A DNA stretch of 64,000 bases from Lapillicoccus sp. (GTDB lineage: Bacteria > Actinomycetota > Actinomycetes > Actinomycetales > Dermatophilaceae), in assembly GCF_025353065.1 (NCBI RefSeq), contig NZ_JANXRJ010000103.1:62001-126000 (forward strand), given 5' to 3'. The first letter of the stretch is position 1. Each line of letters begins with the position of its first letter. The notes under the pieces were generated by a model. It did no database searches, had not been told where the DNA came from, and was given only the letters and a program-made list of their open reading frames with translations. Positions 48,881 through 57,437 of this stretch are shown here, piece by piece. The position numbers and the translations under genes were made by a program.

Positions 48881-49975
48881 ATGTCCACCCTGCATCGGTC
48901 TCCCGTCCGATCGGCTGCGCAGGGCCCACCCGGCGGTGGCGTCACGCGGCCTCTTCACGGCGCCCTGACGGCCATCGCGGAGCTCGGTTCGAGCCTCACG
49001 ACGACGGCGCACAAGGCCGTGGACGAGGTATGCCGCGTGGGTCGGGTGGGCCGCGAGTCGGCCGAGGTCATCGGCGAGGGGGCCAAGGCGCTGTGCACGC
49101 CCACCGGACTGGCCGGCGCGGTCGTCGAGGCCATGTGGCTCAGCACCCACGTCGTCATCTATCCCCTGGGCCTGTTCGGGGGCCGCACCCCCGAGGGCGG
49201 GCCGGGCTACCGCATCGAGCACCTCGCCCCGGTCCAGCGGGGACTGGTCACCTCCAACGTCGAGGCCGCCGGCACCCCGATCCTCCTGGTGCACGGCATC
49301 ATCGACAACCGGTCGGTGTTCACCCTGCTGCGTCGTGGCCTGACCCGGCGGGGTTTCGGCAACGTCTCGACGATGAACTACTCGATCCTCACCGGCGACA
49401 TCCGGGTGGCAGCCGCGCGGTTGGCCGAGGAGGTGGAGGCGCTCGTCGAGGAGACCGGCTACGAGCGGATCCACATCGTCGGACACAGCATGGGCGGGCT
49501 CGTCGCCCGCTACTACGTCACCCGGCTCGGCGGCGACGCCCGAGTCCACACGCTGGTGACCCTCGGCAGCCCGCACGCCGGGACCTATACGGCATACGGA
49601 TGGAACAGCGCGCTCACCCGGCAGCTGCGTCCCGGCAGCCCGTTGCTGCGGGAGCTCGAGCAGCCCGTCGTGGCCTGTCGCACCCGCTTCATCGCCTACT
49701 GGTCCGACCTCGACCAGGTCATGGTGCCGCAGCACACCGCCGCGCTCGACCACCCGGACCTCGACGTCACCAACGTCCCGCTGCACGGCGTCGGACACAC
49801 GAGCCTGCCGATCATGCGGTCCGTCGTCCGGGGGATCTCGGAGGTGCTGGCCTACCTCGACACCGACGGGACGACGGTCGCTCCCGGGGTGACCACCCTG
49901 CGTCCCCACCAGGAACCCGGTCGCGGCGGGCGCGCTCGGACGCCCCACCGGTCGGCCACCACGAGCCCCATCTAA
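48881..49975 (+). CDS. Alpha/beta-hydrolase lipase/esterase
   Basis: A 364-residue hydrolase. After an Ala-rich amphipathic N-terminal region, ILLVHGIIDNRSVF forms the oxyanion strand, HIVGHSMGGLVARYY carries the nucleophile Ser, and LHGVGHTSLP holds the catalytic His. This pattern fits the lipase/PGAP1-like group of triacylglycerol lipases. There is no clean signal peptide; a hydrophobic segment near residue 85 (VEAMWLSTHVVIYPLGLFGG) may bind membrane. ATG 48881 follows TACTGT by 9 nt; ATG 48857 is an in-frame alternative. It is divergent from the B12-binding gene. Confidence 0.85.
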   Translation: MSTLHRSPVRSAAQGPPGGGVTRPLHGALTAIAELGSSLTTTAHKAVDEVCRVGRVGRESAEVIGEGAKALCTPTGLAGAVVEAMWLSTHVVIYPLGLFGGRTPEGGPGYRIEHLAPVQRGLVTSNVEAAGTPILLVHGIIDNRSVFTLLRRGLTRRGFGNVSTMNYSILTGDIRVAAARLAEEVEALVEETGYERIHIVGHSMGGLVARYYVTRLGGDARVHTLVTLGSPHAGTYTAYGWNSALTRQLRPGSPLLRELEQPVVACRTRFIAYWSDLDQVMVPQHTAALDHPDLDVTNVPLHGVGHTSLPIMRSVVRGISEVLAYLDTDGTTVAPGVTTLRPHQEPGRGGRARTPHRSATTSPI

Positions 49976-49991
49976 TACTGCCCCGGTTCGT

Positions 49992-50014
49992 CCCGATTAG
50001 CCCCAATCGGGTTT
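49992..50014 (+). terminator. Rho-independent-like terminator after the lipase gene
   Basis: CCCGATT (49992-49998) and AATCGGG (50005-50011) form a perfect 7-bp stem with a 6-nt loop, followed by TTT. Confidence 0.6.
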
Positions 50015-50086
50015 GGCATCACGAATTCATCACGCTACGGTCGTGTTCCCCGAACCCGTCCCGCCGTCCCCGAGGACCCCGCCTCC

Positions 50087-51043
50087 GTGCCGAAGCAGAA
50101 GTATGCCGGTCGTCACCGCCCTGCGCCTTCCTCGGCAGCAGTCCCGACCCCGGCCCTGCAGACCATCTCTCCACCTACCCCCGCTGCGGCGACGCTCACG
50201 CCCGGCAGCGGTCGGCACCGCGCCGCGGCGACCGCCTCGGTCCCGCGACTGGCCGGCACCGGACTGCTGCTGCCGACCGCGGCAGCGGCCACGCTCGTGC
50301 TCACCGCGACCGGCGCCCACCTCGGCTCGTCGGCGGTCGACCTCGCGCCGAGCACCGTCGCCGCGCAGGCCCAGAGCACCGCCACCCAGGCGGACCAGCG
50401 GGAGACGCAGGAGATCAAGATCAACGCGCTCGCCGCACAGGCGCGCGGCACCCAGTTGCGGGCGGATCGCGACACCGCCCGCGCGAGGGTCACCGCCGCA
50501 GCTGCCACCGCTGCCACGGCCGGGGCGGCCGCCAAGGCGCCGACGGTCACGGACCCTCCGGGCGCCGCAGCCAGCACGAGCACCGTCAGCAACCACACCT
50601 GGGTGCCCTTCCTCGACGCCCCTTACACGCTGACCTCCGGTTTCGGGATGCGGTGGGGAACCATGCACCCAGGGCAGGACTTCGCCGTCCCCGTCGGCAC
50701 CCCCGTGCTCTCGATGTCGGGCGGCACCGTCATCTTCGCCGGGTGGTCGGGTGGCTACGGCAACAAGGTCGAGATCCAGTACTGGGACGGCACGATCAGC
50801 TGGATGGCCCACAACGGCGTCCTCAAGGTGACCAGGGGCGAGGCCGTCTCGCCCGGCGAGGTGGTCGCCCTCTCGGGCAACACCGGCCACTCCACCGGCC
50901 CCCACTCGCACCTCGAGATCCACCCCACCGGCAACGAGGCAACGGCCGGCGCCGTGCCCCCGATCCCCTGGCTCACCGCCAAGGGGATCATGCCGGCCAC
51001 GGCCGGCATCGCCGCGCCGGCGGGCACGGGCGCGACCGACTGA
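50087..51043 (+). CDS. Secreted/membrane M23 (LytM) peptidoglycan peptidase
   Basis: A 318-residue protein. A basic, Pro-rich N-terminus leads into one hydrophobic segment (GTGLLLPTAAAATLVLTATGAHLG). A coiled, Ala/Gln/Arg-rich stretch (~95-150) and the M23 domain (~180-300) follow, with SGFGMRWGTMHPGQDFAVPVGTP (His and Asp ligands) and GHSTGPHSHLEIH (HxH). M23 peptidases cut peptide cross-bridges in the wall. It starts with GTG and weak ribosome-binding potential; TACGGT at 50036-50041 may be its -10. It is convergent with pcrA, its usual actinobacterial neighbour. Confidence 0.9.
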   Translation: MPKQKYAGRHRPAPSSAAVPTPALQTISPPTPAAATLTPGSGRHRAAATASVPRLAGTGLLLPTAAAATLVLTATGAHLGSSAVDLAPSTVAAQAQSTATQADQRETQEIKINALAAQARGTQLRADRDTARARVTAAAATAATAGAAAKAPTVTDPPGAAASTSTVSNHTWVPFLDAPYTLTSGFGMRWGTMHPGQDFAVPVGTPVLSMSGGTVIFAGWSGGYGNKVEIQYWDGTISWMAHNGVLKVTRGEAVSPGEVVALSGNTGHSTGPHSHLEIHPTGNEATAGAVPPIPWLTAKGIMPATAGIAAPAGTGATD

Positions 51044-51052
51044 CCGACCCCG

Positions 51053-53524
51053 TCAGAGCTTGACGAGCGGGGCGTAGCGCAGCAGCAGCCGCTTGACGCC
51101 GGTCTCCTCGCCGAAGTCGACGTGGGCCATCGCCTTGTCGGCATCCCCCTCGACCCGCACGACGGTGCCGAGACCGAACGTGTCGTGGCTGACCCGGTCG
51201 CCGGCGGAGACCTTGATGACCGGCTTCGAGCCGACCCGGGTCATCTCCCGCCGCGTCGCCAACGACTCCATCGCGGACCCGGGCAGCCGCCGCCCCGAGC
51301 GGGACGCGTCGATCGCGGTGTCGGTGCGCTGCCAGTCGACGAGGCCCTCGGGGATCTCGTCGAGGAAGCGGGAGGCCGGGTGGTACTGGGGTGACCCCCA
51401 GGCCGAGCGGACCGCCGCGCGGGAGAGGTGCAGCCGCTCGCGCGCCCGGGTGATGCCGACGTAGGCCAGCCGCCGCTCCTCCTCGAGCTCCTTCGGGTCA
51501 CCCAGCGAGCGCATGTGGGGGAAGGTGCCGTCCTCCATGCCGGTGAGGAACACGACGGGGAACTCGAGTCCCTTCGCGGTGTGCAGCGTCATCAGGGTGA
51601 CCACGCCACCGTCGGAGCCCGGCCCCCGGTCGTCGCCGTTGGGGATGCTGTCGGCGTCGGCGACGAGGGACACCCGCTCGAGGAAGTCCTCGAGCGAGAT
51701 CTCCTCCCCCGTCTCGACCCGCTCCTCGTCGAACTCGCGGGCCACCTCGACGAGCTCGGCGAGGTTCTCGACCCGGTTCTCGTCCTGGGGGTCGGCACTG
51801 GCGCGCAGCTCCGCGAGGTAGCCGCTCTTCTCGATGACCGCCTCGAGCAGGCCGGCGACGCCCGAGCCGCTGTCCCAGGTCTCGCGCAGCTGCTCGAGCA
51901 GCGTGGTGAACACGGCGACGGCGGCGACCGAGCGGGTCGCGATGCCCGGCGCATCCGCTGCGCGACCGAGCGCTGCCACGAACGGGATTCGCTCGCGCTC
52001 GGCGAGCTGCGCGACACAGGCCTCGGCCCGCTCGCCGATGCCTCGCTTGGGCACGTTGATGATGCGGCGCAGGTTGACGGTGTCGAGGGGGTTGGACACG
52101 ACGCGCAGATAGCCGAGGGCGTCCTTGATCTCCTTGCGCTCGTAGAACCGGGTGCCGCCGACGACCTTGTAGGGCATCCCGACCCGCACGAGCACCTCCT
52201 CGAAGGCGCGGGACTGCGCGTTGGTGCGGTAGAAGATCGCGACGTCGCGCGGCCGCACGCCCTCGGCGTCGCCGAGCGCGTCGATCTGCCGGGCGACGAA
52301 CGCCGCCTCGTCGTGCTCGCTGTCCGCGACGTAGCCCACGATCGGGACGCCGTCGCCGGAGGCGGTCCAGAGGTTCTTGGCGCGCCGCCCCTCGTTGCGG
52401 GCGATGACGGCGTTGGCCGCGGCGAGGATGGTCTGCGTCGAACGGTAGTTCTGCTCGAGGAGGATCGTCCGGGCGTTGGGGTAGTCCAGCTCGAACTCGA
52501 CGATGTTGCGGATCGTCGCGCCGCGGAACGCGTAGATGGACTGGTCGGCGTCGCCGACGACGCACAGCTCGCCGGGGGGCACGGCGTGAGCGGGCGCACC
52601 CTCGGGCAGCGCGGGCCCGACCAGCTCCTTGACCAGCTGGTACTGCGCGACGTTGGTGTCCTGGTACTCGTCGACGAGGATGTGCCGGAACCGGCGCCGG
52701 TAGTGCTCGGCCGCGTCGGGGAACGCCTGCAGGAGGTGCACCGTCGTCATGATGAGGTCGTCGAAGTCCATCGCGTTGGCCTGCCGCAAGCGGCGCTGGT
52801 ATGCCGCGTAGGCCTCCGCGATGCGCTGGTCGTGGTGGCTGCCGGCCGCGGCCGTCGCGGCATACGTCTCCTCGTCGATGAGGTCGTTCTTGAGGTTGCT
52901 CACGGCGTGGGAGAAGGCCCGTGGCTGGTAGCGCTTCGGATCGAGGTCGAGGTCGCGCAGCACGAGGGTCATCAGCCGCTGGCTGTCGGCGGCGTCGTAG
53001 ATGGAGAAGGTCGACTTGAGGCCGAGCCGGGTCGCCTCGCGCCGGAGGATCCGCACGCAGGCGGAGTGGAAGGTCAGCACCCACATCGCCTTGGCGCGCG
53101 GGCCGACGAGCTCGGAGACGCGCTCCTTCATCTCGCCGGCGGCCTTGTTGGTGAAGGTGATCGCGAGGATCTGGCCGGGCTGGACCCCCCGGGCAGCGAG
53201 GAGATAGGCGATGCGGTGGGTGAGGACGCGCGTCTTGCCGGATCCGGCGCCGGCGACGATCAGCAAGGGCGGCCCCTCGTGGACGACAGCCTCGCGCTGC
53301 TGGGGGTTGAGCCCCTCGAGCAGCTCCTCCGGGTCCTGCCCGCGGCGACCGGCACCCTGGCCGGGCTCCGGCTCCCCGCCGGCGGCCGCCCACGTCGGGA
53401 CCCCCCGGGAGTCGACCCCGGACGAGCCGGGGTCCGCGTATCCGGCCCCGTATCCGTCCCCCACGACGGCCCGCCCCGGCGGCTGCGGGGTGGGGAGGTC
53501 GAGGTCGTCGAAGAGGGTGCTCAT
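51053..53524 (-). CDS. pcrA: ATP-dependent DNA helicase PcrA/UvrD
   Basis: An 823-residue SF1 helicase. Walker A is AGAGSGKT (near residue 107), with DEYQDTNVAQ, GDADQSIYAFRGA, QNYRSTQTIL and VTLMTLHTAKGLEFPVVFLTGMEDG all present. A C-terminal region ends in a Tudor-like domain (GDRVSHDTFGLGTVVRVEGD) that contacts RNA polymerase in PcrA. The ~75-residue Pro/Gly-rich N-terminus is longer than in Firmicutes. ATG 53524 has GGTGGAG 6 nt upstream. It acts in nucleotide excision repair and replication restart. Confidence 0.95.
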   Translation of the reverse strand: MSTLFDDLDLPTPQPPGRAVVGDGYGAGYADPGSSGVDSRGVPTWAAAGGEPEPGQGAGRRGQDPEELLEGLNPQQREAVVHEGPPLLIVAGAGSGKTRVLTHRIAYLLAARGVQPGQILAITFTNKAAGEMKERVSELVGPRAKAMWVLTFHSACVRILRREATRLGLKSTFSIYDAADSQRLMTLVLRDLDLDPKRYQPRAFSHAVSNLKNDLIDEETYAATAAAGSHHDQRIAEAYAAYQRRLRQANAMDFDDLIMTTVHLLQAFPDAAEHYRRRFRHILVDEYQDTNVAQYQLVKELVGPALPEGAPAHAVPPGELCVVGDADQSIYAFRGATIRNIVEFELDYPNARTILLEQNYRSTQTILAAANAVIARNEGRRAKNLWTASGDGVPIVGYVADSEHDEAAFVARQIDALGDAEGVRPRDVAIFYRTNAQSRAFEEVLVRVGMPYKVVGGTRFYERKEIKDALGYLRVVSNPLDTVNLRRIINVPKRGIGERAEACVAQLAERERIPFVAALGRAADAPGIATRSVAAVAVFTTLLEQLRETWDSGSGVAGLLEAVIEKSGYLAELRASADPQDENRVENLAELVEVAREFDEERVETGEEISLEDFLERVSLVADADSIPNGDDRGPGSDGGVVTLMTLHTAKGLEFPVVFLTGMEDGTFPHMRSLGDPKELEEERRLAYVGITRARERLHLSRAAVRSAWGSPQYHPASRFLDEIPEGLVDWQRTDTAIDASRSGRRLPGSAMESLATRREMTRVGSKPVIKVSAGDRVSHDTFGLGTVVRVEGDADKAMAHVDFGEETGVKRLLLRYAPLVKL

Positions 53525-53618
53525 CTCGGGCTCCACCCTACGTCCGGGGGCCGACACCGAGGTGGCGCCCGGGCGGCGTCTCCGACCGTGGAGTGATGTC
53601 GCCGAAGGCCCGCGAGCC

Positions 53619-53624
53619 TAGGCT
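53619..53624 (+). promoter_or_regulatory. Leaderless promoter -10 box for the histidine kinase
   Basis: TAGGCT ends 7 nt before ATG 53632; no Shine-Dalgarno sequence is present. Confidence 0.45.
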
Positions 53625-53631
53625 GGACAGC

Positions 53632-54861
53632 ATGCTCACGTCCCGCCTCTACGCGTGGTCGCGCGCCCACGTCGTCATCGTGGACACCTCGATCATGCTC
53701 GGGATCCTCGTAACCTTCGGCCTGGCGAGCGTCGACAACGTCGGTGGGGGCCTCGCCGACACCTTCTCCGTCGTGACGATCGCCCTGCTCGCGGTCCGCC
53801 GCCGCTGGCCGGTCGGGGTCATGGCCGTCATGGTGGTCCTCTCGCTGGCCCAGATCGCGCTCCTGCCGTCGCTGCTGCCGGCCAACGTCGCCCAGCTCTA
53901 CGTCATCTACACCGTGGCGGCCCATGTCCCCTCCTTCCGGACCCGGCTGCTCGCCCTCGGCTTCGGCATCCTCGGCAGCATCCTCGGAGCGTTCCGCTTC
54001 GAGCAGCGCAGCGCGGTCCAGATCGCCTTCAGCGCCTTCTTCCTCGCGATCACCGTCGGACTGGTCTGGGTCGTCGGCAACCTCATCCGCGGCCGGGAGA
54101 GCATCATCGAGCAGCTCAGCGAGAGCAACACGATCCTGCGGCGCGACCGCGAGCAGCGCGACCTCATCGCCGCACAGGTCGAACGCGCCAAGATGGCGCG
54201 CGAGATGCACGACATCGTGGCCCACTCCCTGTCGGTCGTCATCGTCCAGGCGCACGGCGCGGCGTATGCCGCCGAGCACGCCCAGCGTTGGGAGCGCGCC
54301 GACGCGACCCGCACCCTGCAGACCATCGCCACGACCGCGCAGTCGGCGCTGGCCGAGACCCGGCGGGTCGTCGGGGTGCTGCGCGACCCCGGCACCGGGG
54401 TCGAGCTCACGCCCGTCGCCGGGCTGGCCGACCTCGACTGCCTGCTCGAGGGGGTGCGGTCGTCCGGGCTGCGCGTCACGACCGGCAGCCACTCGCCCGT
54501 CGACCCGCGCGGGTTGACCCGCGACGTCGACCTCGCGGCATACCGGGTGGTGCAGGAGTCGTTGACCAACGTCCTCAAGCACGCCGGCACGGGAGCCACG
54601 GCGCACGTCGCCGTCGAACGGATCCCGGGGGCGCTCCGGATCAGCGTGTCCGACGACGGGCAGGGCGACCTGGCGGCGGGCGACGGGCTCGGCAACGGCA
54701 TCGTCGGGATGCGGGAGCGGGTGTCGGCCTCCGGTGGGTGGCTGCTCGCCGGCCCGCAGGCTTCGGGCGGGTTCGCCGTGACGGCCACCATCCCCGTCGC
54801 CGGCGGACCCGACGAGGCGCCCACGCCAGCAGCACCGGCAGACAAGGCTCTCCTCGCATGA
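53632..54861 (+). CDS. NarL-type sensor histidine kinase (HisKA_3)
   Basis: A 409-residue kinase. About four to five N-terminal helices (~15-155) include SIMLGILVTFGLA and FSAFFLAITVGLVWVVG. A short coiled region follows, then the HisKA_3 dimerisation domain with H193 in REMHDIVAHSLSVVIVQA, and a HATPase with YRVVQESLTNVLKHA, VSDDGQGD and GNGIVGMRERV. It senses through its membrane region with little extracellular loop. It overlaps the response regulator gene (ATGA). The signal is unknown; the nearby MacB-like ABC genes are a candidate target, by proximity only. Confidence 0.9.
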   Translation: MLTSRLYAWSRAHVVIVDTSIMLGILVTFGLASVDNVGGGLADTFSVVTIALLAVRRRWPVGVMAVMVVLSLAQIALLPSLLPANVAQLYVIYTVAAHVPSFRTRLLALGFGILGSILGAFRFEQRSAVQIAFSAFFLAITVGLVWVVGNLIRGRESIIEQLSESNTILRRDREQRDLIAAQVERAKMAREMHDIVAHSLSVVIVQAHGAAYAAEHAQRWERADATRTLQTIATTAQSALAETRRVVGVLRDPGTGVELTPVAGLADLDCLLEGVRSSGLRVTTGSHSPVDPRGLTRDVDLAAYRVVQESLTNVLKHAGTGATAHVAVERIPGALRISVSDDGQGDLAAGDGLGNGIVGMRERVSASGGWLLAGPQASGGFAVTATIPVAGGPDEAPTPAAPADKALLA

Positions 54862-55562
54862 GCGACCCGATCCGGCTCTTCCTCGTCGACGACCAGCAGC
54901 TCGTGCGCGCAGGCTTCGCCATGGTGCTCGACGCGACCCCCGACATGCAGGTGGTGGGTCAGGCGGGCGACGGTCAGGCCGCGCTCGATGCGCTGACCGG
55001 CCCCGGAGCCGTGCCGACCGACGTCGTCCTGATGGACATCCAGATGCCGCGGCTCAACGGCGTCGAGGCGACGAAACGGCTTCTCGAGCATGCCGATCCG
55101 CCCAGGGTGCTCGTCCTGACGACCTTCGACCTCGACGAGTTCGCCTTCGCTGCGCTCCAGGCCGGCGCGAGCGGCTTCCTGCTCAAGGACGTCGGCCCCA
55201 CCGACCTGCTCGCGGCGATCCGGGCGGTGCACGCCGGCGACTCCGTGGTCGCCCCCAGCACGACCCGACGCCTCATCGACGCGTTCGTCACGCCCGTGAC
55301 GCGCGTCCCGGGCGGCGGCCCACCGATGGGCACGGAGCTCGCCGAGGCCCGGCTGAGACCTCTGACCGACCGCGAGCGCGAGATCCTCGTCGCCGTCGGG
55401 CAGGGCCTGACCAACCACGAGATCGCCGCGAGCTTCTTCCTCGCCGAGGCGACCGTCAAGACCCATATCGGCGCGGTCCTGCGCAAGCTCGGCCTGCGTG
55501 ACCGGGTCCAGATGGTCGTCCTCGCCTACGAGACGGGCCTCGTCCACGTCGGCCAGGGCTGA
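54858..55562 (+). CDS. NarL/FixJ family response regulator
   Basis: A 234-residue regulator. The receiver domain is RLFLVDDQQLVRAGF, with the phospho-acceptor D60 in VVLMDIQMPRLNG and Lys in GFLLKDVG. The C-terminal LuxR-type helix-turn-helix is LTDREREILVAVGQGLTNHEIAASFFLAEATVKTHIGAVLRKL. It is translationally coupled to the kinase gene and forms its cognate pair. A palindrome (55572-55588) lies 10 bp after its stop. Confidence 0.93.
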   Translation: MSDPIRLFLVDDQQLVRAGFAMVLDATPDMQVVGQAGDGQAALDALTGPGAVPTDVVLMDIQMPRLNGVEATKRLLEHADPPRVLVLTTFDLDEFAFAALQAGASGFLLKDVGPTDLLAAIRAVHAGDSVVAPSTTRRLIDAFVTPVTRVPGGGPPMGTELAEARLRPLTDREREILVAVGQGLTNHEIAASFFLAEATVKTHIGAVLRKLGLRDRVQMVVLAYETGLVHVGQG

Positions 55563-55571
55563 CCGGGCCAG

Positions 55572-55588
55572 CTCGACTCCGAGTCAAG
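55572..55588. repeat. Palindromic element, copy 1 (3' side of dehalogenase gene)
   Basis: CTCGACTCCGAGTCAAG, matching the element at 56548-56564 at 16 of 17 positions. It lies in the 45-bp gap between the convergent response-regulator and dehalogenase genes and could act as a terminator or a regulator site. Confidence 0.5.
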
Positions 55589-55607
55589 CCCGCCTCGTCC
55601 GTCCACG

Positions 55608-56501
55608 TCAACCCCGGACGAAGCCCACGATGACCTCGGCGAAGCGCTCCGGCTGGTCCTCCTGGAGGAAGTGGCCCGCCCCCGCGATCGTCGTATGCCG
55701 CTGCCCCGCCGCTCCAGGGATCCGCTCGCGCATCCACCGGTCGCCGCCGCGCGTGATCGGGTCGCTGTCGCTGAAGGCAGTGAGGAACGGCACCTCCAGC
55801 GTTGAAAGCCGTTGCCACGCAGCCTTGTTCGCTGGCGCAGCCGGATCGTCGGGAGTGTTGGGGACCAGCCCGGGGAAGGCCCGGACGCCGGTGAGGTGGA
55901 GCTCCGAAGGGTACGGCGCGTCGTAGGCCGCCTTCTCCTGGTCGGAGAGGGTGCGCAGGCAGCCGGAGTCGATCATGCGGCCGACGTCGAGGTGATCGCC
56001 CTGCTGCACCATCTGCCGGAAGCGTTGCCAGACCTCGGGCATCGGCACGTCGCCGGTGGGAAGGCCGGTGTTGGCCATCACCACGCGGGCGAAGCGATCG
56101 GGGTGCTCGGCCAGCAGCCGCATCCCGATCAGGCCACCCCAGTCCTGCCCGACATAGGTGATGTCGTGCAGGTCGAGCAGGTCGAAGAGCGCCGCCCGAA
56201 GCCACTCGACGTGCCCGGCGTAGGAGTAGTCAGCCGACGCCGTCGGCTTGTCGGAGCGCCCGAAACCGACGAGGTCGGGCACGACGACCCGCAGACCGGC
56301 GGCGGTGAGAGGTCCGATCATCCGGCGGTAGAGGTACCCCCAGGTCGGCTCGCCGTGCACCAGCACGACCGTCGGCCCGTCGGGGGGGCCGGTCTCGACG
56401 TAGGCCATCTGCACCCCGCCCGGCAGCGACCTCCACCGCGGCTCGTAGGGGTAGTCCGCGAGGTCCGCGAAGCGGTCGGCCGGCGTCTGTGCGAGGTCCA
56501 T
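55608..56501 (-). CDS. Haloalkane dehalogenase
   Basis: A 297-residue alpha/beta hydrolase with an aspartate nucleophile: D120 in VGQDWGGLIG, oxyanion-hole and halide residues in HGEPTW (49-54), FGRSDKP, and a catalytic His in GAGHFLQED near the C-terminus. An Asp nucleophile with W beside it, in place of Ser, is the haloalkane dehalogenase signature (DhmA/HLD-I type). It would hydrolyse carbon-halogen bonds to alcohols; the natural substrate is unknown. GATACT on the minus strand just upstream of ATG 56501 is a possible -10 box for a leaderless mRNA. It is flanked on both sides by the same palindrome. Confidence 0.88.
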   Translation of the reverse strand: MDLAQTPADRFADLADYPYEPRWRSLPGGVQMAYVETGPPDGPTVVLVHGEPTWGYLYRRMIGPLTAAGLRVVVPDLVGFGRSDKPTASADYSYAGHVEWLRAALFDLLDLHDITYVGQDWGGLIGMRLLAEHPDRFARVVMANTGLPTGDVPMPEVWQRFRQMVQQGDHLDVGRMIDSGCLRTLSDQEKAAYDAPYPSELHLTGVRAFPGLVPNTPDDPAAPANKAAWQRLSTLEVPFLTAFSDSDPITRGGDRWMRERIPGAAGQRHTTIAGAGHFLQEDQPERFAEVIVGFVRG

Positions 56502-56542
56502 GCCCGCAGTATCGCCCGCGGGCGCGCGGCATACCCGCCCGG

Positions 56543-56569
56543 ACCCACTCGACTCCGAGTCGAGCGGGT
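56543..56569. promoter_or_regulatory. Palindromic element, copy 2 (operator between dehalogenase and ABC genes)
   Basis: ACCCACTCGACT-CCG-AGTCGAGCGGGT forms 12-bp arms with one mismatch, midway between the divergent dehalogenase (56501) and ABC (56658) starts. Copy 1 lies 976 bp away at the other end of the dehalogenase gene. The spacing and symmetry fit a dimeric regulator that could control both transcripts. Confidence 0.55.
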
Positions 56570-56644
56570 CACTGCGACCAGGGTCGTAGGCAGGTACCGG
56601 TCGCTCGGCACCTGAGGACGATGTGCCGTCCCACAGCGGATCCC

Positions 56645-56650
56645 TAGCGT
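56645..56650 (+). promoter_or_regulatory. Leaderless promoter -10 box for the MacB-like ATPase
   Basis: TAGCGT ends 7 nt before ATG 56658; no Shine-Dalgarno sequence is present. Confidence 0.45.
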
Positions 56651-56657
56651 TGCCACC

Positions 56658-57434
56658 ATGACGATCACTGCAGGACTGCGCTCCGGCTCCACCACGACCA
56701 CGGGGTCGGCCGCCCGCACCGTCGACCTCGTCAAGGTCTACGGCTCCGGGGCCGCAGCGGTCCGGGCGCTCGACGGGGTGACCGTCGACTTCGTCGCCGG
56801 GCAGTTCACCGCGATCATGGGCCCGTCGGGCTCGGGCAAGTCGACGCTGATGCACTGCGTGGCCGGTCTCGACACCCCCACGTCGGGCCACGTGTTCCTC
56901 GGCGACACCGAGCTGACCCGCATGTCCGACAAGGCGATCACCCTCACCCGTCGCAAGCGGGTCGGCTTCGTCTTCCAGGCCTTCAACCTCCTGCCGATGC
57001 TCACCGCCGAGCAGAACATCCTGCTCCCCCTCAAGCTCGCCGGACACCGTCCCGACCCCGACTGGTATGCCGCCGTCGTCGACACCCTCGGACTGCGCGA
57101 CCGCCTCGGCCACCGCCCGGGCGAGCTCTCCGGCGGCCAGCAGCAACGCGTCGCCGCCGCCCGGGCCCTCGTCACGCGACCGGACGTCATCGTCGCCGAC
57201 GAGCCGACCGGAGCCCTAGACCGGGCCACCTCCGCCGAGCTGCTCACCTTCCTCGCCCGATCCGTCGCCGACCTCGGCCAGACCGTCGTCATGGTGACCC
57301 ACGACCCGATGGCCGCGGCATACGCCGACCGCGTGGTGCTCCACGCCGACGGTCGCCTCGTGGGCGAGCTCGTCGACCCGACCAACGACTCCGTCCTCGA
57401 CGCGATGCGCGAGCTGTCGGCGCACGGGGCCTGA
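56658..57434 (+). CDS. ABC transporter ATPase, MacB/LolD type
   Basis: A 258-residue ATPase: Walker A MGPSGSGKST, Q-loop FVFQAFNLLPMLTAEQN, signature LSGGQQQRVAAARAL, Walker B VIVADEPTGALD and H-loop MVTHDP. The PSGSGKST...NLLPMLTA...EPTGALD set is that of the MacB/LolD/FtsE branch, which pairs with FtsX-like permeases. The permease gene starts 3 nt after its stop. Likely roles are extrusion of a peptide or drug, or envelope stress; nothing here decides. Confidence 0.93.
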   Translation: MTITAGLRSGSTTTTGSAARTVDLVKVYGSGAAAVRALDGVTVDFVAGQFTAIMGPSGSGKSTLMHCVAGLDTPTSGHVFLGDTELTRMSDKAITLTRRKRVGFVFQAFNLLPMLTAEQNILLPLKLAGHRPDPDWYAAVVDTLGLRDRLGHRPGELSGGQQQRVAAARALVTRPDVIVADEPTGALDRATSAELLTFLARSVADLGQTVVMVTHDPMAAAYADRVVLHADGRLVGELVDPTNDSVLDAMRELSAHGA

Positions 57435-57437
57435 CGG

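Noticed and set aside
49976-50086. c-di-AMP (ydaO) riboswitch before the M23 peptidase
   Set aside because: The gap is only 111 bp, contains a terminator hairpin, and shows none of the conserved ydaO core.
53034-53557. A longer PcrA start (12 residues upstream, MSAPGRRVEPEM)
   Set aside because: ATG 53524 has GGTGGAG at good spacing, and the extension has no counterpart in the family.
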